Below are positions 55,255-64,000 of a stretch of 64,000 nt of DNA, piece after piece. This stretch comes from Zobellella maritima (GTDB taxonomy: Bacteria > Pseudomonadota > Gammaproteobacteria > Enterobacterales > Aeromonadaceae): assembly GCF_003075035.1 (NCBI RefSeq), contig NZ_QCZE01000001.1:382187-446186 (forward strand), in the 5' to 3' direction. Position numbers and translations under genes: made by a program. Each line of letters starts with the position of its first letter. The stretch's first letter is position 1. The notes below the pieces were generated by a model, which was not told the origin of the DNA, ran no database searches, and was given only the letters and a program-made list of their open reading frames with translations.

Positions 55255-57606
55255 ATGACCCTAGAGCGTTCCGAACGCATCGAAACCCCCGTCCTGCCTC
55301 TCCGTGACGTGGTGGTATATCCCCATATGGTGATCCCCTTGTTTGTGGGACGGGAGAAATCCATCCGCTGTCTGGAAGCGGCCATGGAGCAGGACAAGAA
55401 GGTACTGCTGGTCGCGCAGAAAGATGCGTCGACCGATGAGCCGGGGGCCGATGATCTGTATCAGGTTGGCACCGTTGCCAATGTACTTCAGCTGCTGAAG
55501 CTGCCTGACGGCACCGTCAAGGTCCTGGTAGAAGGTGGTCAGCGGGCCAGACTGGAAAGGCTGTCCGAGCAGGACGGCTACTTCGTGGCCGATGCCCAGT
55601 ATCTGGCGACCCAGACGCTGGATGAGCGGGAGCAGGAAGTGCTGGTACGCTCCGCCATTACCCAGTTCGAAGGCTACATCAAGCTCAACAAGAAAATCCC
55701 GCCGGAAGTGCTGACTTCCTTGTCGGCGATTGAAGATGCCGCACGCCTGGCCGATACCATGGCGGCCCATATGCCCCTGAAGCTGGAAGACAAGCAAAAG
55801 GTGCTGGAAATCAGTCAGGTGGGTGAACGGCTTGAATACCTGATGGCGATGATGGAGTCGGAAATCGATCTGCTGCAGGTTGAGCGCCGGATCCGTGCCC
55901 GGGTCAAGAAGCAGATGGAGAAGAGCCAGCGGGAGTATTATCTCAACGAGCAGATGAAAGCCATCCAGAAAGAACTGGGTGAGCTGGAAGATGTTCCCGA
56001 CGAGTTCGAAGCCCTTCAACAGAAGATCGACGATGCCGGCATGACCGACGAGGCCCACGCCAAGGTCATGGCCGAGTTTGCCAAGTTGAAGATGATGTCT
56101 CCCATGTCGGCGGAAGCCACTGTGGTACGCGGCTATATCGACTGGGTGCTGTCCGTACCCTGGAAGAAGCGCTCCAAGGTGAAAAAGGACCTGGCCAAGG
56201 CCGAGGAGATCCTCGACGCCGACCACTATGGTCTGGAAAAGGTCAAGGAACGCATTATCGAATATCTGGCGGTTCAGAGCCGTACCAACAAGCTGAAGGG
56301 GCCTATCCTGTGTCTGGTGGGGCCGCCCGGTGTGGGTAAAACCTCCCTGGGGCAGTCCATCGCCAAGTCCACCGGCCGCAAATATGTACGCATGGCCCTG
56401 GGCGGCGTGCGTGACGAGGCGGAAATCCGCGGTCACCGGCGTACCTATATCGGCTCCATGCCCGGCAAGCTGATCCAGAAAATGGCCAAGGTCGGAGTGC
56501 GTAACCCGTTGTTCCTGCTGGATGAGATCGACAAGATGTCTTCCGACATGCGCGGTGACCCGGCGTCCGCCCTGCTTGAGGTGCTGGATCCCGAGCAGAA
56601 CCACAGCTTCAACGATCACTATCTGGAAGTGGACTATGATCTGTCCGACGTGATGTTTGTGGCGACTTCCAACTCCATGCATATCCCGGCACCGCTGCTG
56701 GATCGGATGGAGGTGATCCGCCTGTCCGGCTACACCGAGGACGAGAAGCTCAACATCGCCAAACGCCACCTGTTGTCCAAACAGATCAGCCGCAACGGCC
56801 TGAAACCCGACGAGTTGGTGGTGGAAGACTCGGCCATTATCGGCATTATCCGTTACTACACGCGGGAAGCCGGGGTGCGTAGCCTGGAACGGGATATCTC
56901 CAAGCTGTGCCGCAAGGCGGTGAAAGAAATCCTGCTCAACAAGGATATCAAGCAGGTGGTGATCAACCAGGAAAACCTCAAGTCCTATCTGGGCGTACAC
57001 CGTTTTGACTACGGCAAGGCGGAAGAGCGTAACCAGATAGGCCAGGTGACCGGCCTGGCCTGGACCGAGGTGGGCGGTGACCTGTTGACCATCGAAGTGG
57101 CCAATGTGCCGGGTAAGGGCAAGCTGACCTATACCGGTTCGCTGGGTGATGTGATGCAGGAATCCATCCAGGCGGCACTGACGGTGGTGCGCTCACGCGC
57201 GGAAAAATGGCGGATCAACGCAGACTTCCATGAAAAACGCGATATCCATGTGCATGTGCCTGAAGGGGCAACGCCCAAAGACGGCCCCAGCGCCGGTATT
57301 GCCATGTGTACCGCCCTGGTATCCAGCCTGACCGGTAACCCGGTGCGTGCCGACGTGGCCATGACCGGCGAGATCACCCTGCGCGGTGAAGTACTGCCGA
57401 TCGGCGGCCTGAAAGAGAAGTTGCTGGCGGCACACCGGGGGGGCATCAAGCGGGTGGTGATTCCTGCGGAAAACGAGCGGGACCTGGAAGAGATTCCGGA
57501 TAATGTCAAACAGGATCTGGAAATTCATCCGGTACGCTGGATTGAGGATGTGCTGGAGCTGGCGTTGGAAGAGGCCCCGGAAGGATTTTCTGTGGTTCCG
57601 GCCTAG
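55255..57606 (+). CDS. lon: ATP-dependent protease La
   Basis: This 783-aa AAA+ serine protease has an N-terminal substrate domain with [18 protein letters not shown], Walker [10 protein letters not shown] near 357, Walker [11 protein letters not shown], and the C-terminal peptidase domain. The catalytic Ser679 (DGPSAG) and Lys722 (GGLKEK) are at E. coli numbering. It degrades misfolded and regulatory proteins. Monocistronic behind its own heat-shock promoter; hupB follows after 230 bp. Confidence 0.98.
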   Translation: MTLERSERIETPVLPLRDVVVYPHMVIPLFVGREKSIRCLEAAMEQDKKVLLVAQKDASTDEPGADDLYQVGTVANVLQLLKLPDGTVKVLVEGGQRARLERLSEQDGYFVADAQYLATQTLDEREQEVLVRSAITQFEGYIKLNKKIPPEVLTSLSAIEDAARLADTMAAHMPLKLEDKQKVLEISQVGERLEYLMAMMESEIDLLQVERRIRARVKKQMEKSQREYYLNEQMKAIQKELGELEDVPDEFEALQQKIDDAGMTDEAHAKVMAEFAKLKMMSPMSAEATVVRGYIDWVLSVPWKKRSKVKKDLAKAEEILDADHYGLEKVKERIIEYLAVQSRTNKLKGPILCLVGPPGVGKTSLGQSIAKSTGRKYVRMALGGVRDEAEIRGHRRTYIGSMPGKLIQKMAKVGVRNPLFLLDEIDKMSSDMRGDPASALLEVLDPEQNHSFNDHYLEVDYDLSDVMFVATSNSMHIPAPLLDRMEVIRLSGYTEDEKLNIAKRHLLSKQISRNGLKPDELVVEDSAIIGIIRYYTREAGVRSLERDISKLCRKAVKEILLNKDIKQVVINQENLKSYLGVHRFDYGKAEERNQIGQVTGLAWTEVGGDLLTIEVANVPGKGKLTYTGSLGDVMQESIQAALTVVRSRAEKWRINADFHEKRDIHVHVPEGATPKDGPSAGIAMCTALVSSLTGNPVRADVAMTGEITLRGEVLPIGGLKEKLLAAHRGGIKRVVIPAENERDLEEIPDNVKQDLEIHPVRWIEDVLELALEEAPEGFSVVPA

Positions 57607-57836
57607 GCTTTTTAGCCTAAATGGCGGTTTCAAGCTTGTCAGCGGCCATCAGTCGCAGTAGCCTTGGATGACGTTTTTACTGCGTCAATGGATGCGGCGG
57701 AGTTCCGCCTTCATTGACGGCACTCGGTAGCATGGCAAGCCGCTCTCATGGTCTTGTCATCTACTAACAAATAACAAGATCAAGGCTAGCTCCGTGTCCT
57801 GTCACGAGCACTCAAATAACGACAAGGGGAATGATT

Positions 57837-58109
57837 GTGAATAAATCTCAACTGATCGATAAAATTGCCGAAGGTGCCGATATTACCAAGGCATCTGCTG
57901 GTCGTGCGCTGGATGCCGTGGTCGAGGCGATTACCGAATCATTGAAAGAGGGTGATCAGGTTTCACTGGTCGGTTTTGGCACCTTTGCCGTGCGCGAGCG
58001 CGCCGCCCGTACCGGCCGTAACCCTCAAACCGGTGCGGCCATTGAAATTGCCGCCGCCAAAACCCCCGCGTTTAAAGCCGGTAAAGCGCTGAAAGACGCT
58101 GTAAACTAA
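57837..58109 (+). CDS. hupB: DNA-binding protein HU-beta
   Basis: This 90-aa nucleoid protein matches E. coli HupB from [16 protein letters not shown] to KALKDAVN, including the DNA-binding arm [12 protein letters not shown]. The start is GTG at 57837: AAGGGGA is 6 nt upstream and the product has exactly the family length. An ATG at 57831 would add two residues and abut the SD. A terminator follows at 58162. Confidence 0.97.
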   Translation: MNKSQLIDKIAEGADITKASAGRALDAVVEAITESLKEGDQVSLVGFGTFAVRERAARTGRNPQTGAAIEIAAAKTPAFKAGKALKDAVN

Positions 58110-58161
58110 GTCATACTGGCTGCTGGAACTTGACTCCAGTCCAGGTCATGATCCGAACAAG

Positions 58162-58187
58162 GCGCATCTCAAGGTGCGCTTTTTTTC
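58162..58187 (+). terminator. Terminator after hupB
   Basis: GCGCATC pairs with GGTGCGC (one G-U), with seven T after it. Confidence 0.88.
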
Positions 58188-58228
58188 GGATGAGGCGGCA
58201 AGCCGTCTATCGGGAGTAACTAACATCC

Positions 58229-60124
58229 ATGTTTTTTGACAAACTTCGAGCCGGTACTCAAGGCACCACCTCCAAGGTGATCCTGGGGTTGATTATTGTA
58301 TCTTTTGCCCTGGCGGGTGTCGGCAGCTATGTAAACCGGCCTGTACCTGAGGTTGCGGCCGTGGTCAATGGGGACGAAATCAACCTGCAGTCCCTGGAAA
58401 ACGCCTATCGCAACGAGCGCGCACGTCTGGAAAATCAACTGGGTCCCCAGTTCAGCCAGTTATTAGGCGATCCCCAGTATGTTGAACAAATTCGCCGCTC
58501 CGTGCTGGAGCAGCTGGTAGAGCAGCGGTTGATCGATCAAAAGGTACAGGAACTGGGCCTGCGCGCCAGCGATGAGCAGGTACGCAATGCCATTCGCAGC
58601 CTGCCCGAGTTCCAGCAAGACGGCGTGTTCAATAATGAACGCTATTTGCAGTTGCTGGCCCGTAGCGGTCTCAGCGCCGAGCAGTTGCGCGACAGCGTAC
58701 GCCAGGACCTGAGCCGGCAAATGCTGGTGAATACGGTTTTGGGCTCCAGCTTTACCCTGGAGCAGGAAGCCGGCTGGCTGGACCGGCTGAGCCGCCAGCA
58801 GCGGGATGGCGAATATGTGCGCCTGCCCCTGGCCAGCTTCATCGATCAGGTTGAACCCAGTGACGCCGAGATTGAAGCCTACTACCAGCAAAATCCCGGT
58901 CAGTTCCAGCGGCCCGAGCAGGTCAAGCTTAACTATCTGATGCTGGATGCCTCTGCCTTTTCGACCGATGATATCAGTGAGCAGGAAGTTCGGGATTATT
59001 ATCAGGCCAACCAGGCCAGCTATACTCAACCCGAGCAGCGCAGGGTCGCCCATATTATGGTGAACAAGGGCGAAGAGGCCGAGCAGAAACTTCAGGATAT
59101 CGCCGACCGTCTGGCTGCGGGCGAAAGCTTTGCTGAACTGGCCAAAGCGGAATCGGATGACGTCTTTTCAGGCGCCAAGGGCGGCGAACTGGAGTGGATG
59201 ACTCCCGGCACCATGGATTCGGCGTTTGACAGCGCTGCCTTTGCCCTGGCCAGGGTCGGTGATGTTTCCGGGATCGTGGAAAGCGAGTTTGGTCTGCACC
59301 TGATCAGCCTGCTGGAGGTGCGACCTGCCGTGATCAAACCATTGGATGAGGTCAGTGCCGACATCGCCAGGCGACTGGCTCAGGACAAGGCGGCCGACGC
59401 CTTCTATGCCCGGGAGCAGAAACTGGCCGAGCTGGCCTTTGAGTTCCCGGATTCACTGGATATGGCGGCCCAGGAGCTGGGCCTTGAGATAGTGTCCACC
59501 GACTATTTCTCGGCACAGGATGCCCCGGCCGCCATCAATCATCCCCAGTTGCTTCAGGAGGCGTTCGGCGAGCGCCTGCGAGAGCAGGGCGGTAATTCCG
59601 ACCTGATTTCCCTGGGCCAGAACAAGGCGGCAGTCATCCATGTCATCGACCGGCGACCGGCTGCGGTACGCGAGCTGGCCGAGGTGCGTGAACAGGTTAG
59701 GAGCAGGGTGGCGGCCAGCCAGGCTGCTCAGTTGACCCTGGACGCGGCTATCACCTTGCAACAGGCCTGGTCCGAAGGCAAGCAGGCAGAGTTGCTGGCT
59801 CAGTATCAGCTCGAGCCCAGCGTACTGACTGGGGTTACCCGTGATGATAGCGAGCTGGAACCGGGCCTGTTGAACGCCCTCTTTGCCATGGCGACTCCGG
59901 CCGCAGCGCCCAGCCTGAGTACCGTTGAGTTATCCAATGGCGACCAGGTAGTGATCCGGCTTGACAAGGTGACCACGCCGGAGGCCGTGTCAGAGAATAT
60001 GGAGCAAATCCGCCAGGGCCAGAGTGACCTGCTTGCCGACCGTGAATACCGTAGCATGCTGGAATCCCTCAAGGCCGGCGCCGACATCGAGTATCGACAG
60101 CTGCCACAAACTGATGGCTTCTGA
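58229..60124 (+). CDS. ppiD: Periplasmic chaperone PpiD
   Basis: This 631-aa inner-membrane-anchored chaperone has a single N-terminal membrane segment (VILGLIIVSFALAGVGSYV), a SurA_N-like helical domain, and a parvulin-type domain at about 265-360 (RRVAHIMVNKG to GLHLISLLEV). It acts near the Sec translocon on exported proteins. The conserved hupB-ppiD order and the terminator at 60125 fit. Length agrees with the family (about 620-630). Confidence 0.95.
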   Translation: MFFDKLRAGTQGTTSKVILGLIIVSFALAGVGSYVNRPVPEVAAVVNGDEINLQSLENAYRNERARLENQLGPQFSQLLGDPQYVEQIRRSVLEQLVEQRLIDQKVQELGLRASDEQVRNAIRSLPEFQQDGVFNNERYLQLLARSGLSAEQLRDSVRQDLSRQMLVNTVLGSSFTLEQEAGWLDRLSRQQRDGEYVRLPLASFIDQVEPSDAEIEAYYQQNPGQFQRPEQVKLNYLMLDASAFSTDDISEQEVRDYYQANQASYTQPEQRRVAHIMVNKGEEAEQKLQDIADRLAAGESFAELAKAESDDVFSGAKGGELEWMTPGTMDSAFDSAAFALARVGDVSGIVESEFGLHLISLLEVRPAVIKPLDEVSADIARRLAQDKAADAFYAREQKLAELAFEFPDSLDMAAQELGLEIVSTDYFSAQDAPAAINHPQLLQEAFGERLREQGGNSDLISLGQNKAAVIHVIDRRPAAVRELAEVREQVRSRVAASQAAQLTLDAAITLQQAWSEGKQAELLAQYQLEPSVLTGVTRDDSELEPGLLNALFAMATPAAAPSLSTVELSNGDQVVIRLDKVTTPEAVSENMEQIRQGQSDLLADREYRSMLESLKAGADIEYRQLPQTDGF

Positions 60125-60149
60125 AAAAAGGCGCTTCGGCGCCTTTTTA
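60125..60149 (+). terminator. Terminator after ppiD
   Basis: AAAAGGCGC, a TTCG tetraloop, GCGCCTTTTT. Confidence 0.93.
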
Positions 60150-60397
60150 TCGTTATATGGCCCTTGCCCATGTCAAAGATATGATGATCAAGCCACCTAA
60201 AGACACTTGGGATGTTGCATCCCTGTATTCAATTTGATAATAAAGTGTGCCCCCAATGGCGTGGTGCCGTTTTACGCTTAATCTACAAGCATGACCCCAG
60301 ATGGTGGCAGGTTTTATCCACGGGCATCTTTCGCTATGATGCCCAACTCGGGTAAAGTGTTATAAGCCGATAAGGCGACAGCAGTCGGAGAAATCTT

Positions 60398-61039
60398 TTG
60401 ATTAACGTATTCCTGGTTGATGACCATGAGTTAGTGCGCACAGGGATCCGACGCATACTGGAAGATGTCAAAGGGATGAAGGTGGTTGGCGAGGCCAAAA
60501 GCGGTGAAGATGCCGTGCAATGGTGTCGCGAACAGCACCCGGATGTCATCCTGATGGACATGAATATGCCGGGCATTGGCGGCTTGGAAGCTACCCGCAA
60601 AATTTTGCGTTTCAACCCGGATGTGAAAATTATCGTATTGACCATACACACCGAAAATCCGTTTCCGACCAAGGTGATGCAAGCCGGTGCGGCCGGTTAC
60701 CTGACCAAGGGGGCCGGACCGGAGGAGATGATCAATGCGATCAGGCTGGTTAACAGCGGGCAGCGCTATATTTCCCCGGAAATTGCCCAGCGGATGGCCC
60801 TGAGCCAGTTTTCCAATGAAGAAAATCCATTCAAGCAGCTGTCTGAACGGGAGCTGCAGATCATGCTAATGATCACCAAGGGCCAGCGGGTGACCGATAT
60901 TTCGGAACAGCTTAATCTGAGTCCGAAGACGGTTAACAGCTATCGTTACCGCCTGTTCAGCAAGCTCAATATCAACGGCGATGTCGAGCTGACCCACCTT
61001 GCCATCCGTTATGGCATGCTGGATTCAGAAAAAATATAG
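60398..61039 (+). CDS. uvrY: Response regulator UvrY (GacA/VarA orthologue)
   Basis: This 213-aa NarL/FixJ-type response regulator has a receiver domain with phospho-acceptor D54 (LMDMNMPG) and a LuxR-type HTH near 160-190 ([20 protein letters not shown]). In the BarA/UvrY (GacS/GacA) system it switches on small RNAs that titrate CsrA. The start is TTG at 60398, as in E. coli uvrY, with CGGAG 7 nt upstream. uvrC begins 5 nt after the stop. The sensor kinase is not in the window. Confidence 0.95.
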   Translation: MINVFLVDDHELVRTGIRRILEDVKGMKVVGEAKSGEDAVQWCREQHPDVILMDMNMPGIGGLEATRKILRFNPDVKIIVLTIHTENPFPTKVMQAGAAGYLTKGAGPEEMINAIRLVNSGQRYISPEIAQRMALSQFSNEENPFKQLSERELQIMLMITKGQRVTDISEQLNLSPKTVNSYRYRLFSKLNINGDVELTHLAIRYGMLDSEKI

Positions 61040-61044
61040 CGGCG

Positions 61045-62874
61045 ATGAGCCAGTCTTTTGATGCAAAAGCCTTTCTCAAGGTCGTGACTGAACAACCCGG
61101 CATTTACCGTATGTACGACAACGCCGGGGTTGTTATCTATGTCGGCAAGGCCAAAAACCTCAAGAAGCGACTTTCCTCCTATTTTCGTGCCCAGGTCAGC
61201 GGAGCAAAAACGCGGGCGCTGGTACGCCAGATCTGCGATGTACAGGTGACGGTGACCCATACCGAAACCGAAGCGCTGATCCTCGAACACAACCTGATCA
61301 AGCAGTATCTGCCCAGATACAATGTGTTGCTGCGGGATGACAAGTCTTATCCCTATATCATCATCACCGAGCATGCGCACCCCCGGATCGGTATCCACCG
61401 AGGCCCACGTAAGGCCAAAGGCGAGTATTATGGGCCTTATCCCAATGGTGCCGCGGTGCGTGAAAGCCTGCACCTGATGCAAAAGCTGTTTCCGGTACGT
61501 CAGTGCGAAGACGGTTATTATGCCAACCGCTCCCGGCCCTGCCTGATGTACCAGCTCAAGCGTTGTGCCGGACCCTGCGTCAAGGGGCTGGTCAGCGAGC
61601 AGGAGTACCGTCATCAGGTGATGCTGGCCCGATTGTTCCTGCAGGGCAAGAACCAGCAGATATTGCAGGATCTGGCCGACAGCATGGAACAGGCCAGCCA
61701 GGAGCTGCGCTTTGAAGATGCGGCCCGCTTCCGGGATCAATTGCAGGCGCTGAGGCGGGTGCAGGAACAGCAGTCGGTGAGCGGTAACCTGCAGGACGAT
61801 CTGGATGTGGTGGGGCTGGCTTGCGAGCGTAGCCTGGCCTGCGTACATGTGCTCTTTATTCGTCAGGGCAAGGTGCTGGGCAGCCGGAGTTATTTCCCCA
61901 AGATACCACCGGACACCGACGCGCAGGAGGTGCTGCAGAGCTTCCTGCTGCAGTTTTACCTATCTGATGCCGGTGGGCGGCAGGTACCGGGAGAGGTATT
62001 GCTCGACCGCAGCCTGGACGATGAAGTCGTTTTAAGCGACACCCTGAGCCAGCATCAAGGGCGCAAGGTGCGCCTGCGTAGCCGTACCCGGGCCGAGCGT
62101 GCCCGCTTCATCAAGCTGGCGCATACCAATGCCGAAACGGCGCTGGCCAGCCGGTTGGCCCATAAGAGTACCCTCAGGCAGCGTCTGAGCCAGTTGGAGG
62201 AGCTGTTGGAGCTCCGCCCCATTGTACGTATGGAATGTTTCGATATCTCCCATACCATGGGTGAGAAGACGGTCGCTTCCTGTGTGGTGTTCAACAGCGA
62301 TGGCCCTCAGAAGAGCGAATATCGCCGCTATAACATTGCCGGCATTACCCCGGGAGATGATTATGCCGCCATGGAGCAGGCCCTGAGCCGGCGTTTCCAT
62401 CAGGCGGATCCGGACAAGCTGCCCGATGTGCTGTTTATCGACGGCGGCCTGGGCCAGTTGGCCCGGGCAGAGGCGGTCATTGCCGAGCAATTGGCGGGAC
62501 AGCCCAAACAGCCGCTGCTGGTGGGGGTTGCCAAGGGAGTGACCCGCAAGCCTGGGCTGGAAACCCTGATCATGGGCGGCAGCCATGAAGAACGGCATTT
62601 ACCGGCCGATATGCCGGCACTACACTTAATACAACATATCCGGGACGAGTCCCACCGTTTTGCCATTACCGGCCACCGGGCGCAAAGAGGAAAGGTGCGT
62701 AACACCAGCACCCTGGAAGTCATTCCGGGGGTCGGGCCCAAGCGGCGACAGGCCCTGCTCAAGTATCTGGGAGGCCTGCAGGAAGTTAACCGGGCAAGTG
62801 TCGATGAATTAGCCAAGGTTCCGGGGATCAGCCGCGAGTTGGCAGAAAAAATACATGATGCATTGCATCACTGA
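61045..62874 (+). CDS. uvrC: Excinuclease ABC subunit C
   Basis: This 609-aa nucleotide-excision-repair nuclease has an N-terminal GIY-YIG domain for the 3' incision (PGIYRMYD and [13 protein letters not shown]). A UvrB-interacting UVR motif is near 205-235, the RNase H-like endonuclease domain (MECFDISH and FIDGGLGQL) makes the 5' incision, and a C-terminal HhH2 region ([17 protein letters not shown]) is present. It is co-transcribed with uvrY (5-nt gap) and probably pgsA. Confidence 0.97.
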   Translation: MSQSFDAKAFLKVVTEQPGIYRMYDNAGVVIYVGKAKNLKKRLSSYFRAQVSGAKTRALVRQICDVQVTVTHTETEALILEHNLIKQYLPRYNVLLRDDKSYPYIIITEHAHPRIGIHRGPRKAKGEYYGPYPNGAAVRESLHLMQKLFPVRQCEDGYYANRSRPCLMYQLKRCAGPCVKGLVSEQEYRHQVMLARLFLQGKNQQILQDLADSMEQASQELRFEDAARFRDQLQALRRVQEQQSVSGNLQDDLDVVGLACERSLACVHVLFIRQGKVLGSRSYFPKIPPDTDAQEVLQSFLLQFYLSDAGGRQVPGEVLLDRSLDDEVVLSDTLSQHQGRKVRLRSRTRAERARFIKLAHTNAETALASRLAHKSTLRQRLSQLEELLELRPIVRMECFDISHTMGEKTVASCVVFNSDGPQKSEYRRYNIAGITPGDDYAAMEQALSRRFHQADPDKLPDVLFIDGGLGQLARAEAVIAEQLAGQPKQPLLVGVAKGVTRKPGLETLIMGGSHEERHLPADMPALHLIQHIRDESHRFAITGHRAQRGKVRNTSTLEVIPGVGPKRRQALLKYLGGLQEVNRASVDELAKVPGISRELAEKIHDALHH

Positions 62875-62921
62875 GTTCCATCATGCACCATGTGGCCGCA
62901 TGCTCCTATGGTTTGATAACA

Positions 62922-63470
62922 ATGATAAATATTCCAAACTCACTGACTTATTTCCGTATCCTGTTAATTCCTGTTTTTATTATTCTGTTCTACCTGCCGT
63001 TTGAATGGTCCTATTTTTGGGCGGCGCTGGTATTTACCATTGCAGCGATAACGGACTGGTTCGACGGTTTTTTGGCACGTCAGCTGGATCAAACCACACA
63101 GTTTGGCGCCTTCCTGGATCCGGTTGCCGACAAGGTGATGGTGGCGGCGGCCCTGGTGCTGATCACCGAAGACTACAGCAGCATATTGGTGACGGTTCCG
63201 GCAATGATCATGATCGCCCGGGAAATCATCATTTCCGCCTTGCGGGAATGGATGGCTGAATTAGGCAAGCGTTCCCGGGTGGCGGTGAGCTGGATAGGCA
63301 AATGGAAAGCGACCATACAGATGCTGGCCCTGATCGGCCTTATTTGGCAGCAGAGCATTTACATGATCTGGGGTAGCTACCTGCTGCTCTATGTGGCTAC
63401 CGGCCTCACCCTGGTTTCGGCCTATGACTATCTGCGGGCTGCCTGGTCGGATCTGACCAGCGAGGGCTAA
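62922..63470 (+). CDS. pgsA: CDP-diacylglycerol-glycerol-3-phosphate 3-phosphatidyltransferase
   Basis: This 182-aa inner-membrane enzyme makes phosphatidylglycerol phosphate. The CDP-alcohol phosphotransferase motif is DWFDGFLAR followed by [32 protein letters not shown] matches E. coli PgsA. ATG 62922 ([17 protein letters not shown]) fits the family start; a longer reading to 62883 does not. It follows uvrC and precedes tRNA genes, as in enteric bacteria, but no tRNA-Gly gene lies between. Confidence 0.95.
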   Translation: MINIPNSLTYFRILLIPVFIILFYLPFEWSYFWAALVFTIAAITDWFDGFLARQLDQTTQFGAFLDPVADKVMVAAALVLITEDYSSILVTVPAMIMIAREIIISALREWMAELGKRSRVAVSWIGKWKATIQMLALIGLIWQQSIYMIWGSYLLLYVATGLTLVSAYDYLRAAWSDLTSEG

Positions 63471-63538
63471 CTTTTATCGATAAAATAGCTCTTTACGCAT
63501 AAAAAATGTGCGAACAGCCCGAAAAAGCAATATTAAGG

Positions 63539-63566
63539 TTGACTGACAGGCTCTGCCCATTAAAAT
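63539..63566 (+). promoter_or_regulatory. Sigma-70 promoter for tRNA-Cys/tRNA-Leu
   Basis: TTGACT (63539-63544), a 16-bp spacer and TAAAAT (63561-63566); the first tRNA starts 27 nt downstream. Confidence 0.75.
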
Positions 63567-63593
63567 GCTTGCCATCTGGAAGCACTTCTTCAT

Positions 63594-63667
63594 GGCGCGT
63601 TAGCAAAGCGGTTATGCAGCGGATTGCAAATCCGTTTAGTCCGGTTCGACTCCGGAACGCGCCTCCA
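63594..63667 (+). tRNA. tRNA-Cys (anticodon GCA)
   Basis: A 74-nt cloverleaf starts GGCGCGT and ends ACGCGCC-T-CCA with encoded CCA. The anticodon arm is CGGATTGCAAATCCG and the T-arm GGTTCGACTCC. It closely matches E. coli cysT. Confidence 0.97.
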
Positions 63668-63681
63668 GATCACTTCAGTCT

Positions 63682-63768
63682 GCCCGGATGGTGAAATCGG
63701 TAGACACAAGGGATTTAAAATCCCTCGCTGGTAACAGCGTGCCGGTTCAAGTCCGGCTCCGGGCACCA
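63682..63768 (+). tRNA. tRNA-Leu (anticodon UAA)
   Basis: An 87-nt class-II tRNA has a GCCCGGA/TCCGGGC acceptor stem, anticodon loop TTTAAAA with TAA, a long variable arm (TCGCTGGTAACAGCGT) and encoded CCA. It lies 14 nt after tRNA-Cys, matching the leuZ position in enteric bacteria. Confidence 0.97.
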
Positions 63769-64000
63769 TTTAGAATCGACACCTTATCTTCATCCCCATT
63801 TTTTGAATCTATCGGTACAACCGACCTTGGTTGATATCACGCTGTATTCTTGCCATTAGTACTCCCCTGAATAGGGATTATTCCGCCTGCTTCATTGCAG
63901 CCTGCGGTGGGGTACTGTCGTGTGATTTCTTTTATCTTTTACGGACAAGGAAATCATGCTGTCTTCTAGACTGCCCTGAAATTGAGACATCATATTCTGA
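63769..64000. other. Non-coding end of the window
   Basis: No convincing gene, tRNA or terminator is seen. One short ATG frame with AAGGAA upstream (63957) closes after seven codons. Confidence 0.5.

Overview
The window is a stretch of gammaproteobacterial chromosome. The housekeeping order (tig-clpP-clpX-lon-hupB-ppiD, dapA-bamC opposite gcvR-bcp, yffB-dapE, and uvrY-uvrC-pgsA followed by tRNA-Cys and tRNA-Leu) matches the enteric/Aeromonas/Vibrio side of the class. GC-rich coding DNA, malate synthase G, pmpAB-like genes and BCCT transporters suggest a marine or brackish member of Aeromonadales (Oceanimonas/Zobellella/Oceanisphaera type). That placement is inference; no rRNA gene is present.

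Region 1 (1-16770) is a rearranged inositol-type catabolic locus. A sugar ABC ATPase and permease pair occurs twice, at 61-2607 and 11765-14311. The two copies are identical over about 2.59 kb of DNA, with the second preceded by its periplasmic binding protein. Each copy is followed, at different distances, by a TIM-barrel isomerase, iolB (5-deoxy-glucuronate isomerase), iolG (inositol dehydrogenase) and a related terminator. The duplication has decayed reciprocally. In copy A the isomerase is a deletion remnant and iolB is intact; in copy B the isomerase is intact and iolB is a remnant. Between permease and isomerase remnant, copy A also carries a dead TSUP gene, a broken IS200-type element, a LacI-family regulator, and a divergent SDR plus phytanoyl-CoA-dioxygenase-like pair.

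Region 2 (16900-19930) holds an aspartase/fumarase-superfamily lyase and an aldehyde dehydrogenase. Two long palindromic intergenic elements follow.

Region 3 (20400-30480) is a second catabolic island. An IclR-type regulator stands divergent from an AldA-like aldehyde dehydrogenase, an enolase-superfamily dehydratase/racemase, a GMC flavoprotein, two BCCT transporters and an aldo/keto reductase. The substrate is not evident; this is the best candidate for an undescribed pathway.

Region 4 (30500-64000) is mostly core genome. It contains a LysR regulator, a c-di-GMP phosphodiesterase with a degenerate GGDEF domain, malate synthase G, an MFS transporter, pmpAB-like YeeE proteins, bcp, gcvR, dapA, bamC, polB, a dapE operon, yffB, a diguanylate cyclase, NAD-malic enzyme, the trigger factor/ClpXP/Lon/HU/PpiD cluster with a heat-shock-type promoter before lon, and uvrY-uvrC-pgsA-tRNA-Cys-tRNA-Leu. 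No CRISPR array, prophage or rRNA was seen.
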